In this document: one piece after another, positions 8,641 through 17,305 of the stretch
How the letters are laid out: each line of letters begins with the position of its first letter
Numbering within the stretch: the stretch's first letter is position 1
Assembly: GCF_044763875.1 (NCBI RefSeq)
Contig: NZ_JBIWGZ010000001.1
Location: 496,001 to 560,000 of the forward strand
Origin: Rummeliibacillus sp044763875
GTDB taxonomy: Bacteria > Bacillota > Bacilli > Bacillales_A > Planococcaceae
DNA: 64,000 bases
Direction: 5' to 3'
The notes under the pieces: model-generated
What the model was told of the DNA's origin: nothing
The model's input: the letters and a program-made list of their open reading frames with translations, nothing else
Database searches by the model: none
Translations under genes and position numbers: made by a program

Positions 8641-9606
8641 TTGAAAGCACTTGTTTTCAACGAATTTGGTGGCTCTGATGTTCTACATTATGAAGAAATT
8701 CCAAATCCAGAAATTAAACCAAATGAAGTTTTAGTTCGTACAAAAAGTATTGGATTAAACTTTGCAGATATTTATAGAAGAAAAGGAAATTATCATTTAG
8801 CTGGTGAACCACCTTTTATACTAGGTTATGAAGGTGCTGGTGTTATTGAAGCTATTGGTAATGATGTAACAGAAGTACAAATTGGTAATCGTGTAGCATT
8901 CGCAGATGTTCCATTCGCAAATGCTGAACTTGTAGCAGTACCGGTAGAAAAATTAATATTGTTACCGGAGGGTATTTCATTTGATGTAGCTTCCTCTGTC
9001 CTTTTACAAGGTTTAACAGCTCACTATTTAACGAGTGATAGTTATCAAGTTCAACCAAATGATACAGTAATTGTACATGCAGCATCTGGCGGTGTTGGAC
9101 AAAATTTAATACAAATCGCAAAAATCTATGGTGCAAAAGTAGTTAGCCTTACTTCTACTAAGGAAAAAGCTAATAAAGCTTTAGAAATTGGTGCAGATGT
9201 AGCTTTTACATATGATGACAATTGGGTACAATCAGTCATTGAATTCACAAATGGTAAGGGTGCAGATGTAGTTTACGATTCTGTTGGCTCTACTCTCCAA
9301 GATAGTTTTCAAGCAACTCGCATTGGTGGGACAGTCGTATTCTTTGGAATGTCAGGCGGTGACCCTACTCCAGTAGATCCTCGTATGTTAATGGATACAT
9401 CCAAAACATTAACAGGTGGCGATTTATGGAATGTTCTTACATCATTTGAAGAACGCCAAAAACGTTCTAAACAATTATTTGATTGGATAATTGCCGGAAA
9501 ACTTCAACTTCAATCTCCTACTGTGTTCTCTCTTGAAGAAGGAGCAAAAGCACATGATTTACTTGAAAGTCGTAAGAGTACAGGAAAAATATTATTAAGA
9601 CCATAA
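8641..9606 (+). CDS. zinc-free quinone oxidoreductase (MDR family)
   Basis: 321 residues of the NADPH:quinone reductase branch of the medium-chain dehydrogenases. It has the N-terminal GroES-like domain (KALVFNEFGGSDVLHYEEIP, GLNFADIYRRKG, PPFILGYEGAGVIE), the cofactor motif AASGGVGQNLIQIAK near residue 150, and GKGADVVYDSVG. It lacks the cysteines that bind structural zinc in alcohol dehydrogenases. The start is a TTG behind AAAGGAG. It is monocistronic with its own terminator. The probable role is two-electron reduction of quinones or enones in the cytosol. Confidence 0.92.
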   Translation: MKALVFNEFGGSDVLHYEEIPNPEIKPNEVLVRTKSIGLNFADIYRRKGNYHLAGEPPFILGYEGAGVIEAIGNDVTEVQIGNRVAFADVPFANAELVAVPVEKLILLPEGISFDVASSVLLQGLTAHYLTSDSYQVQPNDTVIVHAASGGVGQNLIQIAKIYGAKVVSLTSTKEKANKALEIGADVAFTYDDNWVQSVIEFTNGKGADVVYDSVGSTLQDSFQATRIGGTVVFFGMSGGDPTPVDPRMLMDTSKTLTGGDLWNVLTSFEERQKRSKQLFDWIIAGKLQLQSPTVFSLEEGAKAHDLLESRKSTGKILLRP

Positions 9607-9620
9607 GCACAATTACTTTT

Positions 9621-9655
9621 AATAAGAATCATCCGATATGGATGATTCTTATTTT
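9621..9655 (+). terminator. intrinsic terminator of the quinone oxidoreductase
   Basis: Stem AAGAATCATCC / GGATGATTCTT with a 5-nt loop followed by ATTTTATTT, 15 nt after the stop codon. Confidence 0.85.
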
Positions 9656-9765
9656 ATTTAAGACTTTATAAATTGTCATGGTTATGATTTTCCCTGTAAA
9701 GAGATAAGTAATCATTTCATTTCTGAAGGTGAATAATAAACCTCGCCTTTGTTTCATATCCCTTT

Positions 9766-10644
9766 TTAATAGAAGTGGGAATATCTTATTTTGTCTAACA
9801 ATGGTATAATTTGATCGTTTTCTTTAAAATATTTCATATATAAATCAACGGTAGGTAATTCAAATAAATCAAAATCTATTATATTAAACCTTCCTTCCAT
9901 CATTTCTTTATAAATAATGGATTTAGGTAAAAATGCCATTCCTAAACCGTCTTTTACAAATCTTTTAACTATGTAGCTTTGAGATATAGACATCAAGCGA
10001 ACTGTGCTAAGATGCTTTTGTAATAATGGTTCAATTAATATTGCTTCTTTTAAATGCCCCGTAAATAATGGATATTTAGCGAACAAATTCTGTAATTCAT
10101 AGTATCTCCCTGTTTCATCATCTTGGCTATCAAGAGGAAAAACTAACTGCATTGGACTTGAAATAATTTTTTCTGCATGGATAGAACTATGCTTGCTTTT
10201 TCCAATTCCTATGCCAATATGCGCTTTATTAGAAAGCAGCTGCTCATCAATCAATTCCGAATCTTCAACAATAATCCGAATATCATACTCTGGATGCTCC
10301 ATTAGAAATTGATAAATAATATGGGGTAAATTCGTTTCAGTTAATAACGGCGATAAAACAACCGTTATTTCAGTTTTCTTTTGCTTTGAAAATAGCTGTG
10401 TTGTTCGTTTACTTTCCTCTACTTTTTTTAATATTTCATTTGCTTGTTTTAAAAAATATTGCCCCTCCTCGGTTAAAGAGATTTTCGTATGCTCTCTTTT
10501 AAATAACTTAACTTGAAGACTTTCTTCTAGTTGATGAATATGAACAGTAATACTCGGTTGTGAAATAAACAATTTTTCTGCAGCTTCCCGAAAATTTCCT
10601 GTTTCAGCAGCCACTACAAACGATTGAATCCATTTTAATTCCAT
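9766..10644 (-). CDS. LysR-family transcriptional regulator
   Basis: 292 residues with the N-terminal winged helix-turn-helix (residues 1-60: WIQSFVVAAETGNFREAAEKL, ISQPSITVHIHQLEESL) and a periplasmic-binding-like effector domain from about residue 90 with the usual C-terminal GLGMAFLPKSII. LysR regulators usually control a divergent gene; here the only divergent candidate is the 40-codon ORF at 10749, about 105 bp away. The intergenic DNA is very AT-rich with ATTAATCGATTTAAATTAAT, which could hold an operator. Ligand unknown. Confidence 0.93.
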   Translation of the reverse strand: MELKWIQSFVVAAETGNFREAAEKLFISQPSITVHIHQLEESLQVKLFKREHTKISLTEEGQYFLKQANEILKKVEESKRTTQLFSKQKKTEITVVLSPLLTETNLPHIIYQFLMEHPEYDIRIIVEDSELIDEQLLSNKAHIGIGIGKSKHSSIHAEKIISSPMQLVFPLDSQDDETGRYYELQNLFAKYPLFTGHLKEAILIEPLLQKHLSTVRLMSISQSYIVKRFVKDGLGMAFLPKSIIYKEMMEGRFNIIDFDLFELPTVDLYMKYFKENDQIIPLLDKIRYSHFY

Positions 10645-10748
10645 ATCACACCTCTAATTAAAAATATTAATCGATTTAAATTAATTTTATCAATTCTCTT
10701 AATTTATAATATATTTTATAGTAACTAAAATTATAAGAGGTCACCATA

Positions 10749-10871
10749 ATGAATTCGCTTATCCAAGAATTAAATTGTATTGCAGAAAATGCAGTTAGAA
10801 CAAGTAGTCCACTTATTATTACTGTAGCAAAGAAATATGAAGAGATAATGGTTAAGGAGAATAGTATTTAA
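10749..10871 (+). CDS. 40-residue ORF divergent from the LysR gene
   Basis: ATG at 10749 behind AAGAGGTCA gives MNSLIQELNCIAENAVRTSS, followed by PLIITVAKKYEEIMVKENSI and TAA. It has no membrane helix or signal. A ribosome site, divergent placement from a LysR regulator and a clean amphipathic sequence make it a candidate small protein, though it could be the remnant of a lost target gene. No family recognised. Confidence 0.45.
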   Translation: MNSLIQELNCIAENAVRTSSPLIITVAKKYEEIMVKENSI

Positions 10872-10943
10872 ATTCAGGACTTTTGTTGCTATAAAATAAA
10901 GTTTTATCACGGATACTTGACAAACCAATATTTTACGATAAAT

Positions 10944-10980
10944 AAAAAGAATCCATTTTTAAAAAAATCAAAACGGATTC
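10944..10980 (-). terminator. intrinsic terminator after two-component/ABC module 1
   Basis: Read on the minus strand, GAATCC and GGATTC form a stem extended by pairing of flanking T/A runs, followed by TTTTTATTT. It lies about 165 nt beyond the kinase stop codon. Confidence 0.55.
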
Positions 10981-11146
10981 ATATTCAGCAGATTTAAGTA
11001 TCGTTTTTATAAAAAAGTTGGACATTTTTTACCTGTGTTGCTTCACAATCTCGCCCGATTGCTGTAGATCATTATTATTCAAGATCAGCATCTGCCATCC
11101 ATTTTTTATGAAAAAAACTGGATAATCAACACCAAGCTTGCTTATA

Positions 11147-12559
11147 TTATAATTGGATTTCAATACTTGTCCCACAGTCAACCATACTATCAATTGTAAT
11201 CACACCATTATGGGTTCGAATAATATCATTGGCAATGGCCATTCCCAATCCAGACCCTTTATGTGACTCTCCAGTATTTGTTCCGCGGTAGTATCGGTCA
11301 AAAATGTAATCGAGTTCTTTGCTCTTAATACCTATTCCATTATCTTTTATAATGATTTGAACTCGTTCTTTTTTCTCGATAGATACAATTATTTGGATAT
11401 TTTCATCGTTATGAACTATAGCGTTATAAATCAAATTATTGATGGCTCGGCGAATCAATAATTCGTCAACCTCCATTTCAATTTTTTCTTCCGTATATTG
11501 AAAGTCGATATGTCTTGTTGAATACTTTGCGTCATTTAAAATATCGATTACGATACTTCTTAATAATGCAACAAGATTCGTTTTTGTTTTATTTAAAGAT
11601 AGCTTTTCATTTTTCAGCCTTATTGATAAATTTAGATCTTCAACGACATCTTTTAAATAGTGTGACTTTCGTTCAATTATTTCCGCATATTCTCTCATCT
11701 CTTCTATGGAAAAGTCGTATCCTTTATCCTTCATCATCTCAGCATAGCCTTGAATGGAGGCAAGGGGTGTTTTAATATCATGTGAGATGTTTCCAATCCA
11801 TTCTTCTTTCATCTTATCTAATTTTATCCTTTCCTTATCAATCGCTTTCAACTGATAAGATAAATTATTAACATTATAAAAAACATCCTTATAAACCCCT
11901 TCAGGTTCATAATTTAGATTATAATCCTTATTTGCCAGTCGTTGAATTCCATTAATTAATGTATAGAGTGGCTTTGTTAGTCTTTTGCTAAAAAAATACC
12001 CAATCAATAAAGCAATGAGTCCATCAATCAGTAATAAAAGAATACTGCCTATTTTAATATTGTTCATAAGATCCCGGGAATCATAAGACCACGTAATTTT
12101 CTTAATATTAGGGCTCTCAAACCCTATAAGATAACTAGTATTGTGATGGTTCAATTCTTTTCCACTAAAATAAACCGTTGCATATATATCCGCTTCTACA
12201 TATTTATACGTATTGACAATCTCTAAAGGAGTGTACTTTTTCTTTATCGCTTTAGGCAGTCTATAGCCATATAGTTCTTTTCCATTTTCATCTAAAATTT
12301 GTATCCATGCTTTACGATCAATAAGTTCCCTTTTTCCTTTATCGCTAATGATTGGTTTATTATTGGAGAACGTTATATATTTCTGAAAATCCCTTGTAAA
12401 AGATTCGGCAGATTCAACTTTTTCTCCCTTGAAAACCGGTATATGAAAAGCACCTTGGACAATATACAATGTCAAAAAGGTGACAATATTTATGATGATA
12501 ACCAAAATAACAATTAAAACAACTGAGAAAAGGAATCTCCCTGTTAATTTCCATTTCAT
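11147..12559 (-). CDS. HAMP-type sensor histidine kinase of module 1
   Basis: 470 residues: membrane helix ~8-32, an extracytoplasmic sensor region ~40-168, a second helix ~170-192, HAMP ~190-245, the HisKA motif NISHDIKTPLASIQ with phospho-acceptor H260, and an ATPase domain with NLIYNAIVHND, DNGIGI and GSGLGMAIA. It begins 3 nt after the response-regulator stop codon, so the two are co-translated. Its long extracellular domain differs from the short intramembrane-sensing kinases (BceS type) normally paired with this transporter class. So it may sense a ligand directly rather than transporter flux. Confidence 0.93.
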   Translation of the reverse strand: MKWKLTGRFLFSVVLIVILVIIINIVTFLTLYIVQGAFHIPVFKGEKVESAESFTRDFQKYITFSNNKPIISDKGKRELIDRKAWIQILDENGKELYGYRLPKAIKKKYTPLEIVNTYKYVEADIYATVYFSGKELNHHNTSYLIGFESPNIKKITWSYDSRDLMNNIKIGSILLLLIDGLIALLIGYFFSKRLTKPLYTLINGIQRLANKDYNLNYEPEGVYKDVFYNVNNLSYQLKAIDKERIKLDKMKEEWIGNISHDIKTPLASIQGYAEMMKDKGYDFSIEEMREYAEIIERKSHYLKDVVEDLNLSIRLKNEKLSLNKTKTNLVALLRSIVIDILNDAKYSTRHIDFQYTEEKIEMEVDELLIRRAINNLIYNAIVHNDENIQIIVSIEKKERVQIIIKDNGIGIKSKELDYIFDRYYRGTNTGESHKGSGLGMAIANDIIRTHNGVITIDSMVDCGTSIEIQL

Positions 12560-12562
12560 GCA

Positions 12563-13273
12563 TTATTCATCCTTTATAACAAGTTTATAACCTAACCCTT
12601 TAACTGTGACTAAATATTGAGGGTTTGAAGCCTGCTCTTCAATTTTTTCACGCAATCTTCTAATATGGACCATAACTGTATTATCAAAGCCGATAAAGTC
12701 CTCGCCCCATACTTTGTTGACAAGGCTTTCTTTACTTAGAATTTGATTAGGGTTTTGAAGAAGATAGGTCATCATGCCAAGCTCTTTCGGTTTTAATTCA
12801 ATCTTTTCTCCATTCTTTTTTAATTCAGCTCGTTGTTCATTTAATTCGAAAGGACCTGCCTTTATAATCGGATTTTCTTCCTTCTCCACTTGAAGAAAAT
12901 CTGACCTTCGTAATTGTGCTTTTACACGATAGGCAACTTCTTTAGGGCTAAAGGGCTTCGTAATATAATCATCCCCACCTATCGCAAATCCAACAATTTT
13001 ATCAACTTCCTCTGATTTTGCTGATAAGAAAAGTATAGGTACGTTTGAAATATTTCTTATTTGTTTGCACACATCATAACCTTCTCCATCAGGTAACATA
13101 ATATCTTGTAAAACAAGATCAGGCTGTATTTCTTGAAATTGATGCCATCCATCTTTAGCTGTTGTAGCAGTATAGATATTTTCTAGACCTTCTTTTAGCA
13201 AAACGGTCTTAAGTAATTTCAATAAATCTTCTTCGTCATCTATTATTAATATTTTTTTATTTATGAACGACAT
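12563..13273 (-). CDS. OmpR-family response regulator of module 1
   Basis: 236 residues. The receiver domain has IDDEEDLL acidic residues, phospho-acceptor D57 (VLQDIMLPD), and K at AKPF-equivalent ITKPF; the C-terminal winged helix (~130-233) has DFIGFDNTVMVHIRRLREKI. It is cotranscribed with the kinase. A hairpin and a TATAAT box lie between it and the upstream yxeA-like gene, so it may also have its own promoter. The 11-bp-spaced direct repeats at 16462-16501, before the transporter genes, are its likely binding site. Confidence 0.93.
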   Translation of the reverse strand: MSFINKKILIIDDEEDLLKLLKTVLLKEGLENIYTATTAKDGWHQFQEIQPDLVLQDIMLPDGEGYDVCKQIRNISNVPILFLSAKSEEVDKIVGFAIGGDDYITKPFSPKEVAYRVKAQLRRSDFLQVEKEENPIIKAGPFELNEQRAELKKNGEKIELKPKELGMMTYLLQNPNQILSKESLVNKVWGEDFIGFDNTVMVHIRRLREKIEEQASNPQYLVTVKGLGYKLVIKDE

Positions 13274-13317
13274 TTGATCTCCCCACTCTCTTTCATTCGT
13301 TTATTATATAAAAGAAA

Positions 13318-13340
13318 GAACCTAATTGAAAATCAGGTTC
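13318..13340 (-). terminator. hairpin between the YxeA-like gene and the response regulator
   Basis: Minus-strand stem GAACCT-ATT / AAT-AGGTTC (one mismatch) followed by TTCTTTCTTTTATATAAT, which contains a TATAAT box. It probably attenuates read-through, and a new promoter may start there. Confidence 0.5.
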
Positions 13341-13354
13341 TCTCGGTATCGTTT

Positions 13355-13711
13355 TTACTTTAATTTTTCTTTTGCTTTTTTAGGAATTTCATTTAATTGA
13401 ACTTCTTGATAGGATGTGACACCTTTGTCTTCTTTAACAAACAAGTTTAAATAGGCATCCTGACGCAGCTGCTTAATTGCTGTAAATGTAAGCTTTTTTT
13501 CATTTCCTTCTTTATCATAGCCATATAATACATATTTGTAATCGACATAGTCTTGACCACTATCAGATCTTCCTTCAATCTTTTCACCTGGAGCTTTGAT
13601 TTGGACGTAATAGCTATCTGAACCAAGTCTATTAATATTAACATTTTGAATAAACAAGATAAAACCTACTATCAATACTAGGATAACTCCAGGAATAATT
13701 AATTTTTTCAT
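13355..13711 (-). CDS. yxeA: YxeA family secreted/membrane-anchored protein
   Basis: About 118 residues: an N-terminal hydrophobic segment (KLIIPGVILVLIVGFILFIQ) serving as signal or anchor, then the small YxeA (DUF1093) domain with SDSYYVQIKAPGEK, YKYVLYGYDKEGNEKKLTF and a Lys-rich end. The start chosen is ATG 13711, 9 nt after AAAAGG. In B. subtilis yxeA closes the yxdJKLM operon, a Bce-like module responding to cationic peptides, so its place directly after the permease here is meaningful. The biochemical function is unknown. Confidence 0.85.
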   Translation of the reverse strand: MKKLIIPGVILVLIVGFILFIQNVNINRLGSDSYYVQIKAPGEKIEGRSDSGQDYVDYKYVLYGYDKEGNEKKLTFTAIKQLRQDAYLNLFVKEDKGVTSYQEVQLNEIPKKAKEKLK

Positions 13712-13726
13712 ATATATCAACCTTTT

Positions 13727-15661
13727 CTATTTATTTGTTTTAGTCACAATTTTGTAGTAAGCATTTACTGTTAGGAAATAATATACAATATATATACATG
13801 TATAAATTCCCATGCAAATTGCTACTGGAATAACTAAGTTTGATTGCATTAATCTTGATAAAGCGGTTAATGCTATGGAACAATGGACAATACCAGCTAC
13901 CAAAGGCAAAGCGAAGATAAACATTACTTGTTTAGCGATTGATTTCTTAATCTCTTTTTTGTTTACACCAATTTTGTAAAGTATCTCGTAACGCCCTTTG
14001 TCTGAGTTTGCTTCTGTTAATTGTTTAAAGTAGATAATACTACCTGTTGCTGCAAGAAATACAAGACCTAAAAATCCACCCATGAAAATCATTAAGCCTG
14101 ATGATTCTAATCCAGCTGCATAATCAGCATAAAAGCTTGATAATCCCGTTTTATCCGATACAACCTTTTGAATGTTATTTGTTAATTGTTTCGCTTCCTC
14201 TTGATTAGAAATATGATATACTTCCATATTCTCCAACTTTGCTTCTTTTTTCATTTTCGCGAATAATTCATCACTGACAACAATGGCAGAATAGGCAGTA
14301 GAATAATTTAAAACACTGTATTTTTTTAAATGCTTAAAAGTCATGTCCTCATTATGTCTTTCCAAATTAAACGTAATGGTTTTACCAACATATTTTGGGG
14401 ATATTCCTTCCATATAAACCGGTTCTAAAGCAGCTCCTTCATTCCCATGCAATGTCATTAAGTCATTTCTCTTTTGATCCTTTGCTAATTTATTAAAGTT
14501 GCTGTTAGAAATAATGGTATATTGCATTTTATTATTCGAGAATGGCATTTTTAGATTTGTTATGTCTGTATTTACTCGAAGTGTTGGAATGGTTTCATGA
14601 TATTCGATTTTATGATTTTTATCGTTCGTAATAAGTTTCTTTATTTGTTTTGTTACGTTCTCATCATTATCGATGAACATCATGCTATTGGGATTTGCTT
14701 TTTCCGCATTACTTCGATTGTTATAATAGAAACTGTATGCTGTTCCTACCGCAGTTAAAGTTGTAGCACTAAGAATGGCAATAATCGTTAATGTACGAGC
14801 ATTCCCTTTAATTCGATAAAGAAGCTGGGAAGTTCCGATTAAGTTTATGCCTTTCCAGTAATTTTTTTTATTTTTTTGTGCTATTTTTAGTGCGTACACC
14901 GTTAATGTACTGAACAATAAATATGTTCCTAAAATAACCGTTCCAAGGATAATTAAAGGTGTTACCATGAAGCCTAAAGCTTTCCATACATTTGAAGTCG
15001 CTAGGTTTTGTAAGGCCAGCCAATAACCAAAGCCGATTAAAATGATGGATAGTAATGCTATCATGATTGATGCTTTTGGTTCTTGTTCCCCTACTTTATC
15101 TGCTCTGAATAGTTCTATTAATTTAAAACGGTAAATTAAGCGATACCCTTGGAAGGAAGTAATCATTGTAATGATCAAGAACACGATGACAGTATTGATG
15201 ATGCTATCATAAGAAATAGTGAAATTTGTAATTGCTTCATAACCCATGATTTTCATTAATAACTCTACAAAGAACGAAGATAAAATTGCCCCAAGCACAA
15301 TCCCGATGATTAGTGCCAAAATCCCCATTATAAAGTTTTCATAAAATAGCATGCGACCGATTTGTTTTTTACGCACACCTAGTAATGAATAAAGCCCTAC
15401 CTCTTGTTTGCGTTTCCTAGTAAAAAAAGCGTTTGAGTACCAAATAAAGATAGCCACGAAAATCATTAATACTACAGCAGCTCCACTAAATACTGAATTG
15501 ATTTTTGGTGAAGAATCAGAAGTCGCTTGGATCGTTTTATCATACTTTAGTGAAACAAAAGTAAAGTAAATAACGATACTGAAGATCATCGAGAAAAAAT
15601 ATAAGAAATAATTCGTAAAGTTTTTTCTTATATTCTTTCTTGCGATACTAAATAAGGTCAT
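13727..15661 (-). CDS. BceB-type ABC transporter permease (module 1)
   Basis: About 644 residues of the FtsX-like permease family in the BceB arrangement: about ten membrane helices and a large extracellular domain of roughly 220 residues between helices 7 and 8 (about 310-520). Typical pieces are KNIRKNFTNYFLYFFSMIFS at the start, EVGLYSLLGVRKKQIGRML, and the C-terminal EILYKIGVNKKEIKKSI. GGAGGTGA places the start at ATG 15661, so the first codons overlap the end of the ATPase gene by 14 nt. Such permeases sense and counter antimicrobial peptides acting on lipid II cycle intermediates. The specific peptide is unknown. Confidence 0.92.
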   Translation of the reverse strand: MTLFSIARKNIRKNFTNYFLYFFSMIFSIVIYFTFVSLKYDKTIQATSDSSPKINSVFSGAAVVLMIFVAIFIWYSNAFFTRKRKQEVGLYSLLGVRKKQIGRMLFYENFIMGILALIIGIVLGAILSSFFVELLMKIMGYEAITNFTISYDSIINTVIVFLIITMITSFQGYRLIYRFKLIELFRADKVGEQEPKASIMIALLSIILIGFGYWLALQNLATSNVWKALGFMVTPLIILGTVILGTYLLFSTLTVYALKIAQKNKKNYWKGINLIGTSQLLYRIKGNARTLTIIAILSATTLTAVGTAYSFYYNNRSNAEKANPNSMMFIDNDENVTKQIKKLITNDKNHKIEYHETIPTLRVNTDITNLKMPFSNNKMQYTIISNSNFNKLAKDQKRNDLMTLHGNEGAALEPVYMEGISPKYVGKTITFNLERHNEDMTFKHLKKYSVLNYSTAYSAIVVSDELFAKMKKEAKLENMEVYHISNQEEAKQLTNNIQKVVSDKTGLSSFYADYAAGLESSGLMIFMGGFLGLVFLAATGSIIYFKQLTEANSDKGRYEILYKIGVNKKEIKKSIAKQVMFIFALPLVAGIVHCSIALTALSRLMQSNLVIPVAICMGIYTCIYIVYYFLTVNAYYKIVTKTNK

Positions 15662-16415
15662 CCTGTTCACCTCCAAGTGAAGCGAGGATATTTAATATTC
15701 TTTGGAAGAATTCTTTACGGGATTGCTCTCCTTTATAAATCTCAGTAAAGAGTTGTCCATCCTTAATAAATATCACTCGTTTACAAAAGCTAGCAGCAAA
15801 TGCATCATGAGTTACCATCATAATCGTTGATTTGTTCTTTTCATTTAATGCACTTAAGCTTTGAAGTAAACTTGTTGCTGATTTTGAATCAAGCGCACCA
15901 GTAGGCTCATCAGCTAGAATCAAACTTGGATTCGTAACAATCGCTCGAGATGCTGCTGTTCTTTGCTTTTGACCACCAGAGATATGATAGGGATATTTAT
16001 TTAAAATTTCACGGATTCCAAACGTATCAGCAATCTCATCGACTCGACGATTGATTTCACTTACTGCTACTTTTGATAAAGCAAGTGGAAGTAAAATATT
16101 TTCTTTTACAGTTAATGTGTCAAGTAAGTTATAGTCCTGAAAGATGAAGCCAAGTTTATTCCGTCTAAAATCTGATAATTGCTCTTCCTTCATTGTTACA
16201 ATGTTTTGACCATCAATAATTACATCTCCTGATGATGGTGTATCGATTGTTGAAAAAATATTGAGAAGTGTTGATTTACCAGCACCAGACGGCCCCATGA
16301 TTCCGACAAATTCTCCTTGTCGAATTTCTAAATTAATATCTTCAAGTGCTTTATAGCGATTTTCTTTATCTCCAAATACCTTTTGAACATTTTTGGCTTG
16401 TAAGATTGTTTTCAT
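15648..16415 (-). CDS. BceA-type ABC transporter ATP-binding protein (module 1)
   Basis: 255 residues from the ATG at 16415 (AAGGAGG, 7-nt spacing). Walker A GPSGAGKS, Q-loop FIFQDYNLLD, signature SGGQKQR, Walker B LILADEPTGALD and switch VTHD are all present. This is the MacB/LolD-like subgroup that pairs with FtsX-like permeases. It is first in an operon ATPase-permease-YxeA-(regulator-kinase). The promoter just upstream lacks a -35 box but carries phased repeats, consistent with activation by the cognate regulator. Confidence 0.93.
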   Translation of the reverse strand: MKTILQAKNVQKVFGDKENRYKALEDINLEIRQGEFVGIMGPSGAGKSTLLNIFSTIDTPSSGDVIIDGQNIVTMKEEQLSDFRRNKLGFIFQDYNLLDTLTVKENILLPLALSKVAVSEINRRVDEIADTFGIREILNKYPYHISGGQKQRTAASRAIVTNPSLILADEPTGALDSKSATSLLQSLSALNEKNKSTIMMVTHDAFAASFCKRVIFIKDGQLFTEIYKGEQSRKEFFQRILNILASLGGEQDDLI

Positions 16416-16446
16416 TAGTAATCCTCCTTGTATAGCAACAAAGATG

Positions 16447-16501
16447 ATTATATTCACTGAACCTTACACCATTTTAATTTAAACCTTAAATAAACCTTAA
16501 A
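16447..16501 (-). promoter_or_regulatory. activator-type promoter with three phased repeats before module 1
   Basis: On the minus strand TTTAAGG occurs twice 11 bp apart and a variant TGTAAGG lies a further 22 bp (two turns) on. Their plus-strand cores CCTTA begin at 16495, 16484 and 16462. A TATAAT -10 box lies at 16447-16452, with no good -35 hexamer at the right distance. Direct repeats of helical spacing at the -35 region are typical of OmpR/PhoB-type activator sites, so I infer the binding site of the module's own response regulator. Confidence 0.65.
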
Positions 16502-16595
16502 AACAGAAAATCGTTGAATTTGCGTTTTATTAATACACTTTATTTTTCCTCAGTATTAAATTCACAAAATTGCCAAGGTAAACGATAAGTTCATA

Positions 16596-17030
16596 AAAAT
16601 AAGCAAAGGTAGCTTCTATCACTATTTTCGTGACCATCAAGAGCTTTTAGATTCTATGCTCGACTTTTGGGAAGTACATGCAACAAAGCTGATTGTTCAA
16701 AGTATGGAGCAACAGGATGCCTCTTTAGAACAGCTATTACAGATTAGTTTTAATCGAGATAAAAAAATTGAGAATAGTATTTATACTTGGGCTAAATATG
16801 ATCCTGTTGTGGCAGCACGTTTAGTAGATATAGAAGAACAGAGAATTTCTTGTGTTGCAAAATTGTATCAAAAAATGGGCATAAACGAAGCTGAATCAGT
16901 TGATCGAGCGAGACTTGCCTATTTAACGTATGTAGGATGGATGACAAGGTTTGAAGCAAATCCTAATTTTGATATGGATAAAATGGTAGAGCTTTTAACT
17001 TCTTTCAGCGGGTGTCCAAACATCCGCTGA
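16596..17030 (+). pseudogene. 5'-truncated TetR-family regulator
   Basis: Ahead of the ATG at 16656 the same frame already reads SKGSFYHYFRDHQELLDSML, the end of a TetR helix-turn-helix. The part before it is missing and I find no start. Downstream is a normal TetR ligand-binding half (about 120 residues, with YDPVVAARLVDIEEQR). The last residues, SGCPNIR, are encoded by the repeat element that begins at 17005, so the native 3' end is probably lost too. A stump of about 145 codons remains, probably without DNA-binding ability. Confidence 0.7.
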
Positions 17031-17190
17031 AATAGATGAACTTAGGCTAAAAGCGCTGCTTCCTGCAGCAACGCCTAAGTAACCAACATCCTGTTGGCCC
17101 AAAGCCTCCGGCGGATGTCACGGAATCGAAAAGGAGTTCTTTATGCAAACAAAATCCGATTCCGGACGCAATTATGCCGAGGTATAATTG
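17005..17190. repeat. composite REP-like element made of five successive hairpins
   Basis: Five inverted repeats follow each other: TCAGCGG/CCGCTGA (17005-17030), CTTAGGC/GCCTAAG (17041-17079), CCAAC/GTTGG (17083-17097), GGAATCG/CGATTCC (17122-17163) and CAATTAT/ATAATTG (17169-17190). G+C is well above the surroundings and no convincing ORF fits. Intergenic mosaics of this kind are dispersed in Bacillales genomes; part of it recurs at 7838-7905. Confidence 0.65.
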
Positions 17191-17305
17191 ATTATTCGAT
17201 AATAAATGTCCCTCATATGGTTATAAAACCTGAAGGGACAAAATTTTCACTAAAACATACGGTAGTGTATGTTTTATTTGAAGTTACGAAATTGGGGGCG
17301 AATAA

